Part shown: piece after piece, positions 8,046 through 17,229 of the stretch | Numbering within the stretch: position 1 is the stretch's first letter | Layout: each line of letters begins with the position of its first letter | Source: Variovorax sp. J22P240 | GTDB taxonomy: Bacteria; Pseudomonadota; Gammaproteobacteria; Burkholderiales; Burkholderiaceae_C | DNA length: 64,000 bases | Assembly (NCBI RefSeq): GCF_030316855.1 | Contig: NZ_JASZYR010000017.1 | Location: 1 to 64,000, forward strand | Reading direction: 5' to 3' | The notes under the pieces: generated by a model | The model's input: only the letters and a program-made list of their open reading frames with translations | What the model was told of the DNA's origin: nothing | The model's database searches: none | Translations under genes and position numbers: made by a program

Positions 8046-9065
8046 ATGAGCACGATCACATCGCTGGGACTGAGTCGCCGAGAATTTCTTGAGGATGCGT
8101 CCGCCCTCGGGGCGGCCGGATTGCTGGGCTTCACCCACGGCCCAGCCGTCGCCGATGATGACTCGCCGCCCGAGACTCGCACGGTACGCTTCTGCCATTC
8201 GCCTTCGATCTGCATTGCGCCGCAGTACCTTGCCGGGGAACTGTTGCGAAACGAAGGGTTCAGCGATGTCCAATACCTCCCCCTTGGCACGCGCGCGGGC
8301 CCGGACGCGCTGGCCAGCGGCAAGGCGGACATCACGATGTGGTACACGACCGGCTTCCTGCCGGTGATGGATGCGGGAAAGGGTGTTGTGTTGCTGGCTG
8401 GAGTGCACCTGGGCTGCTGGGAGCTGTTCGGGCACGGCAACATGCGCAGTCTGAGCGACCTGAAGGGCAAGACCGTCGTCTGCGAGAAGTACTTGGGGGG
8501 CGACCAGATTCTTCTGACAAGCATGCTCTCGTATGCAGGCTTCCAGCCGAATGACGTGAAGTGGCTGGCGCGCCCAGGCGGCAGCGCAATGGATGCCTTC
8601 ATCGACAAGCGTGCCGATGCATTCTTGGCTTTCCCTCCAGAGCCGCAGGAGTTGCGCGCTAGGAAGATTGGCCAAGTGCTGCTCGACACCAACGTTGATC
8701 GACCTTGGTCGCAGTACTACTGCTGCATGATCGGCGCGAACCGAGACTACGTTCAGCGCAACCCTGTGGCTACCAAGCACGTGCTGCGCGCAATCTTCAA
8801 GGCGGTCGAGTTGTGCAAGGCGCAGCCGCAACAGGCGGCCGGATACCTCCGCGACCATGGCTACGAAACGCGCTACGACATCGGGGTCCAGTCCCTAAAG
8901 AAGCTGAACTACGACTACCGCACGGTCAATCCCGAAGACACGTTGCGCTTTCACGCGCTGCGCCTGCGCGACGTCGGCCTCATCAAGTCAACTCCGCAAA
9001 AGCTCATTGCGGATGGTACGGATTGGCGGTTTCTGAACGAGCTGAAGCGGGAACTGAAGGCCTGA
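8046..9065 (+). CDS. Tat-exported NMT1/SsuA-like ABC substrate-binding protein
   Basis: The N-terminus LSRREFLEDASALGAAGLLG is a twin-arginine signal, so the folded protein is exported by Tat. The mature part follows the NMT1/THI5-like pattern: VRFCHSPSICIAPQYLAGELL, LASGKADITMWYTTGF, LSDLKGKTVVCEKYLGGDQI and ADAFLAFPPEPQELRARKIG. Such proteins bind sulfonates, pyrimidine precursors or other small organics for ABC importers. No permease or ATPase is beside it. Several Cys residues (HLGCWE, YYCCMIG) are unusual for the family and may matter given the SCO1-like thiol protein that follows. Coupling to the hydrolase is inferred from position only. Confidence 0.8.
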   Translation: MSTITSLGLSRREFLEDASALGAAGLLGFTHGPAVADDDSPPETRTVRFCHSPSICIAPQYLAGELLRNEGFSDVQYLPLGTRAGPDALASGKADITMWYTTGFLPVMDAGKGVVLLAGVHLGCWELFGHGNMRSLSDLKGKTVVCEKYLGGDQILLTSMLSYAGFQPNDVKWLARPGGSAMDAFIDKRADAFLAFPPEPQELRARKIGQVLLDTNVDRPWSQYYCCMIGANRDYVQRNPVATKHVLRAIFKAVELCKAQPQQAAGYLRDHGYETRYDIGVQSLKKLNYDYRTVNPEDTLRFHALRLRDVGLIKSTPQKLIADGTDWRFLNELKRELKA

Positions 9066-9118
9066 GCTTGAGGCATCGACTGGCGATGGCATGAGCCGCG
9101 CAGCAAGGAGCCGACGAC

Positions 9119-9739
9119 ATGAAGATTCAAACGATGCCAAGCCGTCGTCACCTCTTGAATGGTGCTATCGGCGTTTGGCTGGCGCCGGCGCCGCTACTTG
9201 CGAATGCGCTGACCATCAAGGCTGCGCCAGACGGCATCGAGCGCCTACCCGTGCTCGGGCCGGCACCGCACTTTGCGCTTGAGTCTGCGACGGGCACGCG
9301 CGTTACGCTCGCTGACCTACGCGGCAAGGTCCTGCTGGTCACCTTCGTGTTCACGACCTGCTCCACCAGTTGCCCCATTCTGGTGGCCAAGTTGGCCGAG
9401 CTCGGGCGAGCCATGGGCCGCGAGTTCGGCACTCGGTACGCGTTCGTGGCCATCACCGTGGACCCATTGACCGATACGCCGGCACGCCTGCGAACGTACG
9501 CGGCTTCGTTCGGCGCCGATACACCAGGCTGGTATTTCCTGACTGGAGCGCCAAAGGCCATCGACGACGCGGTTCGGGGCTTTGGGTCGTATGCGAAGGC
9601 AGCAGAAACTGGTGGCGTCGACCATTTGTTCCTGACTTCGCTGGTCGATCGCGCCGGCATGATGCGGGTGCAATACATGGGCACCAACTTCAACTCCAGA
9701 GAAATGCAGAGAGACCTGCAGATGCTGGCTAGCGAGTGA
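9119..9739 (+). CDS. SCO1/SenC family thioredoxin-fold copper/thiol protein
   Basis: A Tat-like N-terminus (PSRRHLLNGAIGVWLAPAPL) is followed by a SCO domain. Diagnostic features are the metal/thiol motif TTCSTSCPI (CxxxC) after GKVLLVTFVF, the ITVDPLTDTPARLRTYAASF block and the conserved distal His in VDHLFL. SCO proteins deliver copper to the CuA site of cytochrome oxidases or act as thiol-disulfide reductases. An AAGGAG ribosome site is well placed. No oxidase gene is nearby, so a role in copper or thiol handling for the neighbouring exported proteins is as likely as oxidase assembly. Confidence 0.88.
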   Translation: MKIQTMPSRRHLLNGAIGVWLAPAPLLANALTIKAAPDGIERLPVLGPAPHFALESATGTRVTLADLRGKVLLVTFVFTTCSTSCPILVAKLAELGRAMGREFGTRYAFVAITVDPLTDTPARLRTYAASFGADTPGWYFLTGAPKAIDDAVRGFGSYAKAAETGGVDHLFLTSLVDRAGMMRVQYMGTNFNSREMQRDLQMLASE

Positions 9740-9791
9740 GATTCGCCAAGAGCGAACAAGCGCAGGCGAACAAGCAGAGGTTGACGCGCAA

Positions 9792-11348
9792 ATGAATGCA
9801 CCACTGCTTCGATGGCTGCCATTGGCCGTGGCTCGCGCGCCGGCCACCTTGCACACAAAGCTGCTGGTTGCGTTTCTCACCATGGTGGGGCTTCTGATCG
9901 CAGTCGGAGCGGTCAGCTTGGCCGAACTAGGTCGACTGAACCAGCGTGCCGAGGACTTCGTTCAGCTGCAGCGCAAGATTGCCGCATACCGGCAGATTGA
10001 GCAAAGCACCACTGCGCAGCTGTACAGCGTGGCCACTGCGATGTTGGCGCCGGACCCATCCACCCTTGACGCGACCCTGCGTCAACTCCACCAGTTCGGC
10101 TACGACCTGGACCGGCTGAGGTTCGTTGCGCAGGATGAAGTCGAGGTGCTGCAGCGCGTACGCCTCGCGTACGAGGGATTCACCGCCGCGGTGGGCGAAG
10201 TGATCGAACTGGTGAGGGCCGGCAAGGCGACTGAGGGGCGAATTGCGCAAGTCGAGCGCGTAGGGCCCCTCGCAGAACGACTCGAGCGCCTGACGAACGA
10301 ACTCGTCAACAAGGCCGAGGCTGAAATGCTTGCGCGCATTGACGAAAGCCACGACGGTTACGCGGCCTCGCGGAGATGGGTCGTGGCGTTTGCCGTCGGA
10401 AGCATCGTTCTGGCACTGGGGCTCGGCTACGCGATCTCGCTATCCCTGATCGGCCCGCTGCGACAGATGGGCGGGCGCTTTGATCAAATCGCTGCTGGAG
10501 ATTTCAAGAGCCAGGTAGTCGTCCCCAACCGCGACGAGCTGGGCGCTCTGGCCGGTAATCTCAATCACATGAGCGACGAGCTGGAACGCCTGTACCGGGA
10601 GATTCAGGAAAAGAGTAGGCAGATCGAGGCGGCGAACCGGCACAAGTCGGAATTCCTGGCCGCCATGTCCCATGAGCTTCGCACCCCGCTGAACGCGATC
10701 ATCGGCTTCTCTGAGGTGCTCGCCGAGAAGATGGTGGGGGACGTCAACGACCGGCAACTCGACTATTTGCAAGACATCCACGGCTCGGGTCACCATCTTC
10801 TGACCTTGATCAACGACATCCTCGACCTGTCGAAGATCGAGGCGGGCCGAATGGAACTCGAACTATCAAGGTTCAACCTGCGCGAGGTGCTCGACGCGGC
10901 AGCCATGCTGATTCGCGAGCGCGCCGCTCGAAGCGGCTTGACGTTGGCGCTCGAAGCGGCAGGAGCACCGGAGGAATGGGTGGCCGATCAGCGCAAGATC
11001 AAGCAGGTGGTGATCAACCTGCTGTCGAATGCCGTCAAGTTCACGCCCATGGGCGGCAACGTGACCCTCCGCGCGCGGCACCTGAAAGGCTCAGACGGCA
11101 GTTCCGTCGAGATCGCGGTGATCGACAACGGCGTTGGCATCGCACTCGATGAGCAGGCCTTGGTATTTGAAGAGTTCCGCCAGGCATCGGGTGATCAGTT
11201 GGGCAAGTCCGAAGGTACAGGGCTGGGTCTGACGCTGGCGAAACGCTTCGTCGAACTGCATGGCGGAGCCATGCGCTTGACGAGTGCGCCAGGCAAGGGG
11301 TCGACATTTGCGTTCACCCTGCCCGAGCGCCCCGCGGAGGCTACTTGA
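9792..11348 (+). CDS. Membrane sensor histidine kinase
   Basis: The 518 residues show membrane helix 1 at about 24-46, a periplasmic helical sensor region to about 195, membrane helix 2 at about 197-221, HAMP to about 275, and HisKA with the phospho-acceptor His at 294 in AMSHELRTPL. The HATPase domain has the N box (INLLSNAVKFT, about 409-418), G1 (DNGVGI) and G2 (EGTGLGL). The protein is a complete class I kinase without its own receiver. No response regulator gene is adjacent, making it an orphan in this window. It starts 52 bp after the SCO1-like gene on the same strand, so it may sense a condition relevant to that cluster. Confidence 0.93.
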   Translation: MNAPLLRWLPLAVARAPATLHTKLLVAFLTMVGLLIAVGAVSLAELGRLNQRAEDFVQLQRKIAAYRQIEQSTTAQLYSVATAMLAPDPSTLDATLRQLHQFGYDLDRLRFVAQDEVEVLQRVRLAYEGFTAAVGEVIELVRAGKATEGRIAQVERVGPLAERLERLTNELVNKAEAEMLARIDESHDGYAASRRWVVAFAVGSIVLALGLGYAISLSLIGPLRQMGGRFDQIAAGDFKSQVVVPNRDELGALAGNLNHMSDELERLYREIQEKSRQIEAANRHKSEFLAAMSHELRTPLNAIIGFSEVLAEKMVGDVNDRQLDYLQDIHGSGHHLLTLINDILDLSKIEAGRMELELSRFNLREVLDAAAMLIRERAARSGLTLALEAAGAPEEWVADQRKIKQVVINLLSNAVKFTPMGGNVTLRARHLKGSDGSSVEIAVIDNGVGIALDEQALVFEEFRQASGDQLGKSEGTGLGLTLAKRFVELHGGAMRLTSAPGKGSTFAFTLPERPAEAT

Positions 11349-11541
11349 TCAATCGCGCGAACGCCCATGCGTTCTTTGCGATCGCACATGCGGGTTACCA
11401 TCCCTGCCGGGTCTGATCCGGTTGGTGAGTTCGCACCCTCTTTGGCGCAGTTGCTGGCGGCGCTGAACAGGATTGGCGGCGTCGGATCAATTAATCAGGA
11501 GTTCTGTTCCAGTCACGGGCTGGCTTCGCCGAGGAGTCTGG

Positions 11542-11754
11542 ATGAAAATCGTCGCAAGCGTCGAACTGATTGAATACGAAACCCAGGATGAAGGGCCGCC
11601 CGGGCAAAAAGGCCGACTGAACATCCAGCTTGCACCCGACCGCACGGCACGAGATCTCGACGACCTGACCCAATTGCTTGGCCAAGCACGCGCTGGTCAA
11701 CAGCCCTCCACCTACGATGGGGATCTCATTGACGTGGTATGCATGGCGGGCTAG
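11542..11754 (+). CDS. Hypothetical protein, 70 residues
   Basis: The start is placed at MKIVASVELIEYETQDEGPP, with GAGGAG about 6 bases upstream; an upstream ATG at 11473 lacks a ribosome site. The product is small, acidic and soluble, ending DGDLIDVVCMAG. I do not recognise a family. It is 8 bases before the next gene and follows the sensor kinase on the same strand, so all may be cotranscribed. Confidence 0.5.
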   Translation: MKIVASVELIEYETQDEGPPGQKGRLNIQLAPDRTARDLDDLTQLLGQARAGQQPSTYDGDLIDVVCMAG

Positions 11755-11761
11755 TTGGCGC

Positions 11762-12964
11762 ATGACAATGACGCCAAAACATTGGGGACTTGCGTGTGTC
11801 GGTGCTCTCGCATCGGGTGCCCTGGTGCATGCCACCTTCCCTGCGAGGACTCAGCAGTTGGGTGCCCTCGCGCCTGCGATTGACGCGCTGAAGCAATACG
11901 CTCCGTGGTCTTACAAAGCGCACGGCGCGGCCCACCACCAGGCGCGATTGGCGCTTGCACAGCCAGGGGCCGATCGCGACAACCCGCTAGTTGGATTCAC
12001 TCCTCTCGGGGGAATCGCCGGGCGCAACGCCCTGGATGAAATCTATTTCAAGGGAGTTCCGTCGACACCGCAGTCCGTCGATGCCGCTCGTTTGCTCTTA
12101 AGCAGAGGACGTCTGAGTGCCGATGAGATGCTTCCGATGATCCGGATACTTGGGCGTCTTCACGACCGTGACAACACGACGGGGGAAAACGGTGCCATCG
12201 CGCTCGAACTCAAGGCCCTGACCACCCACCCGGACAAGCAGGTCGCAGCCATGGCCGCCGTCAGCTATGCGCGGCTGGGGTACCAGCCCGGGACCGAGTC
12301 CGTTCTCAAGCGAGCGCTCGACAATGGCGTGTTGGCTCCGGAGTCCTACTACCACGAGTTGGCGCATCTCGTGGCGAGCGCACCGCTGGAAAAGCAGCAA
12401 GAGTACCTGGCGGAACTACGCGCCAATCCGCATCGCATCGCAACCGATGTGTTGACGGTCGCTCTCAACAGCAGGGAAGAATTCAATGCAGCATCGTTCC
12501 TCAAGGCGTCACCGGATATGGCGAGACTTCTGCGTGCCAATGAACCCGGCTTCGACTACGGCGCAGGCCAGTACGGCGCGGTGGATGTGATCCGGTATCG
12601 GGAATGGTTGCGCGCGAGCGCCGCCATTGAGAACGCGAAGACCGGACGCCCCCTGGACGAGATCATCATCGCCAAGTTGAGCGAGCGCGGCACCGACGCG
12701 CGCAAACTCGTGGCCTACCTGTCCTCGTCGGAGGCGATTCCACTCCTCGCGAACGCGGCACCGGATTCGCAGGTTCAACGCCTTGTCGAGGCCGCCCGGC
12801 GCTACTCCATGGAAAACCCGAACAACACCGACGTGGCCGACACGGTTGGACTCATCGAGTCGCGGATGAAATACCCGCCACGCGCAAGCGCATCAAGGCC
12901 CGGCTTCTCTCCACCCCCGGGACCATCCTCTGGGCCGTCTTCGGCGCCGCCGAAACTGAGGTAA
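11762..12964 (+). CDS. Hypothetical exported or membrane-anchored helical-repeat protein
   Basis: The ATG at 11762 follows the previous stop by 7 bases. A hydrophobic N-terminal segment (HWGLACVGALASGALVHATF) is a signal peptide or anchor. The rest of the 400 residues is helical with repeat-like blocks, such as LKALTTHPDKQVAAMAAVSY and ESYYHELAHLVASAPLEKQQ, suggestive of HEAT/TPR-like solenoids. The tail is Pro/Ser-rich (PPPGPSSGPSSAPPKLR). No catalytic motif is recognised. It is the last gene of the hydrolase/SCO1/kinase run and may be a scaffold or partner for it, which is only a positional guess. Confidence 0.6.
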   Translation: MTMTPKHWGLACVGALASGALVHATFPARTQQLGALAPAIDALKQYAPWSYKAHGAAHHQARLALAQPGADRDNPLVGFTPLGGIAGRNALDEIYFKGVPSTPQSVDAARLLLSRGRLSADEMLPMIRILGRLHDRDNTTGENGAIALELKALTTHPDKQVAAMAAVSYARLGYQPGTESVLKRALDNGVLAPESYYHELAHLVASAPLEKQQEYLAELRANPHRIATDVLTVALNSREEFNAASFLKASPDMARLLRANEPGFDYGAGQYGAVDVIRYREWLRASAAIENAKTGRPLDEIIIAKLSERGTDARKLVAYLSSSEAIPLLANAAPDSQVQRLVEAARRYSMENPNNTDVADTVGLIESRMKYPPRASASRPGFSPPPGPSSGPSSAPPKLR

Positions 12965-13049
12965 TTGCCCCCAGCTCCGGCAACTGCATGCCCGCGAAAT
13001 CAACCCTGGCGCGAGCGCGGGGCCGCACCCGGCGGCCCGCCTCGCCTCC

Positions 13050-13544
13050 TCAGGCCATCGCTCCCGTCAGCTCTTCCATCAGCTCTTCCTTGCGCGCCGC
13101 GAGCTGTTCGCGCATGGCGACCAGGTCCAGACCCTTGGCCGCACGCGCCTTCACGAAGATCTCGTTGCGCTCTTCCTTCACGTGGTGATCGATGTACTCC
13201 CCAAGCACCTTGACCTTGGCGTCGAACATCTCGTCCGCGTCCGTCGAGCCTTCGAGCTGGGCGATCAGGTCCTTCGCGGTGCCGTGCTCGACCTCGGCCT
13301 CGTCGAGCAGGTCGGTCTCCTTGATCGCCTCGCGCAGCGCCGGATAGAAGATCTCCTCTTCAACTTGCGCATGGACCGAGAGCTCCATGCAGATCTCCTT
13401 GGCCAGCTCGCGCTTCTTCTGGGCTGCGCTGGCCGCGCGCGACTTGGCGAGGGTCTCGTAGTCGCCGAACATCTTCTTGACCTTGCGGTGATCGCCGTCG
13501 AGCAGGCTGCAGGCATCGGGGGTGGCGCGTTTGGTGGTGGGCAT
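13050..13544 (-). CDS. Hemerythrin HHE-domain protein
   Basis: The 164-residue protein carries the spaced His/Glu ligands of a hemerythrin-like four-helix bundle: LLDGDHRKVKK, VHAQVEEEIFYPAL, EHGTAKDLI and YIDHHVKEERNEIF. Such domains hold a di-iron centre and bind oxygen, nitric oxide or iron, often in stress responses. The C-terminal helix (REQLAARKEELMEELTG) is probably a coiled coil. There is no signal peptide, so it is cytoplasmic. It is divergent from DNA ligase D, with about 200 bases between them. A second, dissimilar hemerythrin gene lies at 25976-26533. Confidence 0.9.
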   Translation of the reverse strand: MPTTKRATPDACSLLDGDHRKVKKMFGDYETLAKSRAASAAQKKRELAKEICMELSVHAQVEEEIFYPALREAIKETDLLDEAEVEHGTAKDLIAQLEGSTDADEMFDAKVKVLGEYIDHHVKEERNEIFVKARAAKGLDLVAMREQLAARKEELMEELTGAMA

Positions 13545-13747
13545 CGTGAACTCCTTGTCGTGGGATCGCGATGTTCAGGGGCGTCGCCAGCGATGCACGT
13601 AGGAGGTCAACGCATGAAGCACCGCCAGCTTTGACTACGCGTTGCGCTCCTCGAGCCGATCGAACGCGGGCCCGAACAGGCGCCGCCGCGCCCGCTGCGA
13701 GCCACGGGCCGCTCGACATCCAGGGTGGCGGCCCGTAAATTTCACGG

Positions 13748-16339
13748 ATGGCCGCACGCGACACCCCGACAGACCCGCTGGAGAGGTACTGGTCCAAACG
13801 CGACTTCTCGGTCACGTCCGAGCCGCGCGGACAACGGCACGCCTCCCGGCCGAAGGCCCTTTCGTTCGTGATCCAGAAGCACGCCGCGAGCCGCCTGCAC
13901 TACGACTTCCGCCTCGAGTTGGACGGGGTGCTGCTTTCGTGGGCAGTCCCCAAGGGACCGAGCTACGACCCGGCCGACAAGCGCATGGCCATCCACGTGG
14001 AAGACCATCCGCTGTCCTACGGATCGTTTGAAGGAACGATCCCGCCCAAACAGTACGGCGCGGGCACGGTCATCGTCTGGGACAACGGCACCTGGGAGCC
14101 TGTCGGCGATCCGCATGACGCGCTCCAGCAAGGCAAGCTCGTGTTCCGGCTGCATGGCCAGAAGATGGCCGGCCTCTGGGAGCTCGTGAAGATCGCCAGG
14201 GGCGGCGAAAAGCAGGAGCCCTGGATCCTGTTCAAGAAGCGCGACGAGTTCGCGCGGCCGAAGGCGGAGTACGACGTGGTCAGCGCCTTGCCCGACAGCG
14301 TGATCGCGAAGCCGCTGAAGAAGCCCCCGGAGAACGAAGACGGCCAGCGTCCCGCGGGGAAAGCCGCGGCGAAACAAACGGGTCGACGCAACGCGGCGGA
14401 CGGGGACCAGGGCATACACGGCGCGGTGAAGGCGCCGCTGCCCGCCAAGATGAGCCCGCAACTCGCGACCCTCGCGACCGGCGTGCCCGCGGCCGGGCGG
14501 TGGCTCTTCGAGATCAAGTTCGACGGCTACAGGATCATGGCGCGGGTCCAGAACGGAAAGGCCAGCCTGATCACTCGCGGCGGCCACGACTGGTCCGCCA
14601 AGATGCCGGGCCTGGTGCGCGAGCTCGAACAGTTCGGGCTCGAATCGGCATGGCTGGACGGCGAGATCGTGGTGCTCGACGATCAAGGCCTGCCGAATTT
14701 CAATGCGCTGCAGAAGGCGTTCGACCGTCAGACGAACAGCGACCCGATCATCTACTTCTTGTTCGATGTTCCCTACTTCGAAGGCCACGACCTGCGGGAG
14801 GCGGCCCTCGAGTCCCGCCGGCAGCTGCTCAAGGCGCTCCTCGACGAAAAAGGGACCGAGCACGTGCGATACAGCGCGGCGTTCGAAGCCGATCCGGCCT
14901 CGGTGCTGAGCTCGGCCTGCCGCATGAACCTCGAGGGCGTGATCGCCAAGCGCGCGGATGCGCCCTACGCCTCCCGACGCACCGAGACATGGCTCAAGCT
15001 CAAATGCCAGCAGCGTCAAGAGTTCGTCATCGCCGGATACACGGACCGCACCGACGGCTCGCCCCAGATCGGCAGCCTTCTGCTGGGCGTGCACACCCCC
15101 CAGGGCGAGCTGGTGTCGGTGGGCAGCGTGGGCACCGGCTGGGATGCCGAGGAGGCGGCCGCGCTCAAGCGCAAGCTGTCGAAGATCGAGCTGGCGAAGT
15201 CGCCGTTTCCGGCGGGCGCGGCCCAGCCGGGGCGCTGGTCCAAGCGCGCGCCAGGCAGCGAGCGCTGGGTGGAGCCGCGCCTTGTGGCCGAGGTCGGCTT
15301 CGCGGAATGGACCCCCGACAACCAGATCCGCCATGCCTCCTTTGTGGCCCTGCGCACCGACAAGCCGCCTTCCGCCATCGTGCGCGAGACCGCCAGGCAG
15401 GTCGGCGCGGGGCCGGTCAAGACCGCGGGCCGCTCTGCCGTCGGCGGTATCCCGGTGAGCAACGCGAAGCGGATCATCGATCCCGGCTCGGGCCTCACCA
15501 AGCTCGAGCTGGTGCGCTACTACGAGTCCGTGGCCGACTGGATCCTCCCGCACCTCCAAGGCCGGCCTTGCTCGCTCGTGCGCGGCCCCGCGGGCATCCA
15601 CGGCCAACTCTTCTTCCAGAAGCATGACGAGAAAATCAGCATTCCCGGCATTCAGGAACTGGACCCGGCGCTGTGGCCCGGCCACGGCGCGCTGCTCGAG
15701 GTGGGCACGGCGCAGGCCCTGGCCAGCGCAGCGCAGATGAACGTGATCGAGTTCCATACCTGGAACTCCACCGCCAAGAACATCGACAAGCCCGACCGCA
15801 TGGTCTTCGACCTCGATCCCGGCGAGGGCACGTCGTGGCAGCACGTGCAGGAAGCGGCCGTCCTGGTCCGCGCCCTCCTGAACGAGCTCGGTCTCGAGGC
15901 CTGGCTCAAGACCAGCGGCGGAAAGGGCCTGCATGTCGTCGTCCCGCTGGCGCCGCGCTTCGACTACGAGACGGTCAAAGGCTTCTCGCAGGCCGTGGTG
16001 CAGCACCTGGCCAAGACCATCCCGGCGCGGTTCGTGGCGAAGAGCGGGCCCTCGAACCGCGTGGGCAAACTCTTCGTCGACTTCCTGCGCAACGGGCACG
16101 GCGCCACGACGGCTGCCGCGTTCTCGGCTCGCGCGCGGCCCGGGCTTGGCGTTTCGATGCCCATCGCATGGGACGATCTGGCGAAGCTCAAGAGCGGGGC
16201 CCAGTGGACGATTGCGACGGCGCGCGAACACCTGTCATTCCAGAGCTCGGACCCCTGGGCCGGCTACTGGAAGAAGAAGCAAACGCTCGGGGCGGCGATG
16301 AAGACCGTGGGCTACGCGCCCCCGAAGCGCGTGAAGTAG
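13748..16339 (+). CDS. ligD: Multifunctional ATP-dependent DNA ligase D
   Basis: This is non-homologous end-joining ligase D, 863 residues, with all three usual activities. The 3'-phosphoesterase domain spans about 12-165 (HAASRLHYDFRLELDG, HVEDHPLSYGSFEG). After a basic linker at about 185-230, the ATP-dependent ligase domain spans about 232-530, with the nucleotidyl lysine at 257 in FEIKFDGYR and the motif EGVIAKRAD. The C-terminal primase/polymerase domain spans about 560-850 (DRMVFDLDPGEG, LKTSGGKGLHV). This PE-ligase-polymerase order is common in Betaproteobacteria. The partner Ku is not in the window. The ATG at 13748 follows a short intergenic gap, and later ATGs would cut the PE domain. 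Confidence 0.95.
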   Translation: MAARDTPTDPLERYWSKRDFSVTSEPRGQRHASRPKALSFVIQKHAASRLHYDFRLELDGVLLSWAVPKGPSYDPADKRMAIHVEDHPLSYGSFEGTIPPKQYGAGTVIVWDNGTWEPVGDPHDALQQGKLVFRLHGQKMAGLWELVKIARGGEKQEPWILFKKRDEFARPKAEYDVVSALPDSVIAKPLKKPPENEDGQRPAGKAAAKQTGRRNAADGDQGIHGAVKAPLPAKMSPQLATLATGVPAAGRWLFEIKFDGYRIMARVQNGKASLITRGGHDWSAKMPGLVRELEQFGLESAWLDGEIVVLDDQGLPNFNALQKAFDRQTNSDPIIYFLFDVPYFEGHDLREAALESRRQLLKALLDEKGTEHVRYSAAFEADPASVLSSACRMNLEGVIAKRADAPYASRRTETWLKLKCQQRQEFVIAGYTDRTDGSPQIGSLLLGVHTPQGELVSVGSVGTGWDAEEAAALKRKLSKIELAKSPFPAGAAQPGRWSKRAPGSERWVEPRLVAEVGFAEWTPDNQIRHASFVALRTDKPPSAIVRETARQVGAGPVKTAGRSAVGGIPVSNAKRIIDPGSGLTKLELVRYYESVADWILPHLQGRPCSLVRGPAGIHGQLFFQKHDEKISIPGIQELDPALWPGHGALLEVGTAQALASAAQMNVIEFHTWNSTAKNIDKPDRMVFDLDPGEGTSWQHVQEAAVLVRALLNELGLEAWLKTSGGKGLHVVVPLAPRFDYETVKGFSQAVVQHLAKTIPARFVAKSGPSNRVGKLFVDFLRNGHGATTAAAFSARARPGLGVSMPIAWDDLAKLKSGAQWTIATAREHLSFQSSDPWAGYWKKKQTLGAAMKTVGYAPPKRVK

Positions 16340-16358
16340 CCTGGCTCGCGATGCCAGG
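16340..16358 (+). terminator. Possible hairpin after ligD
   Basis: CCTGGC and GCCAGG form a 6-bp stem around a 7-base loop, beginning at the last base of ligD's stop region. No T tract follows, so it is at best a weak or factor-dependent terminator. Confidence 0.3.
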
Positions 16359-16457
16359 TCCGCCGACTCAGCGTCGGCCCCTTCCTTCACGGCAAGGAAG
16401 CCAATTCACCCAAGGGACATGAGATCGTCGTTTTGGAGCGCAGGCGCCTCGAAGGCA

Positions 16458-16835
16458 TCAGGGGTGACGGGCTTCCATGCAGAACTCAAAGAACCGCTCG
16501 AGTTCACTCGCCTTGTCGAAGATGGCGTCGGCGCCAGCTGCCCTGCAAGCGGCCCGCATTGCGTCGGTGGCGTCGTTCGTCAGGACGGCGAGGCGCTGGC
16601 GCGGCTCCCGCCCCTCGCACCAGCGGATCACGCCCAGACCACTGCCGCGCTCCAGAAAGATGTCGACGACGGCAAGGTCCCACTGCCCCTTGTGCCGAGC
16701 CAGCCATTCGATTGCCTCGTCTTCCGATGCAGCCACAGCCATCACGTTCGCCGAGCTCAGGACTTCCAAAGCAGGAATCAGCTGCTCCCGGATATTGCAG
16801 TTGTCCTCCACGAGAAATACCGATAGCGCGAGCAT
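16458..16835 (-). CDS. Single-domain response regulator (receiver only)
   Basis: The start is placed at MLALSVFLVEDNCNIREQ, the natural beginning of a receiver domain; the longer reading to 16994 adds sequence with no family match. The 125 residues contain the acidic pocket (VEDN), the phospho-acceptor Asp in LAVVDIFLERGSG, the conserved Thr in LTNDA and Lys in IFDKASE. There is no output domain, so it may pass phosphate to another protein or act by binding a partner. No kinase is adjacent; the kinase at 9792 is also an orphan, so they could be partners. Confidence 0.85.
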   Translation of the reverse strand: MLALSVFLVEDNCNIREQLIPALEVLSSANVMAVAASEDEAIEWLARHKGQWDLAVVDIFLERGSGLGVIRWCEGREPRQRLAVLTNDATDAMRAACRAAGADAIFDKASELERFFEFCMEARHP

Positions 16836-17229
16836 GCGAGGCCTTCCTGGTCCAGAGTTTCGCCCACCGTAGAGCACTGCCTGCGCAGCGAGGTGAGCGC
16901 TCAGGAGTTGCCAAGGTAGGCGCCATTCGCCATCGGCCGCAGCGAGGCCGCGATGAAAAGTTGACGCCGCGACGTCCATCCGCCAAGGGTGCACTCTGAA
17001 GCCAGGGTCAGCTCTCGGCCCCAGTGGAAGTCCACGGCAAAAGCTGACAGTGGGCTCCGGGGCGCCGTTCGACGTGCAAGACGACCTCTCGGGCGGCGGA
17101 CGGGAGGCTTCGGTCTGCGCGTGAACACCGAGGGCGCTGTGCCATGGCCTGGCGTGCGGACCGGCCAGTCACGAAGCAAGTGGGCGACTTCGAGGTGTGG
17201 ATCGCCGCCGAGGCCGACTCGGCGGAAGG
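16836..17229 (+). other. Intergenic stretch without a supported gene
   Basis: These 394 bases lie between two leftward genes. I see no recognisable protein in any frame, no IS end and no clear hairpin with a T tract. A 29-codon reading from about 17144 has no ribosome site. The promoter of the receiver gene should lie at the left end. Confidence 0.35.

Noticed and set aside
11367..11573. A 68-codon frame after the sensor kinase
   Set aside because: It has no ribosome site and overlaps the better-supported start of the 70-residue gene at 11542, although part of it looks protein-like.
13742..16231. An 829-codon open frame on the minus strand opposite ligD
   Set aside because: It is Arg/His/Leu-rich with no recognisable domain and lies antisense to a gene with all LigD motifs; long antisense frames are expected in high-GC DNA.
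16458..16994. The longer start of the receiver protein at 16994
   Set aside because: The extra 53 residues do not match receiver proteins; MLALSVFLVEDN is the usual domain beginning.
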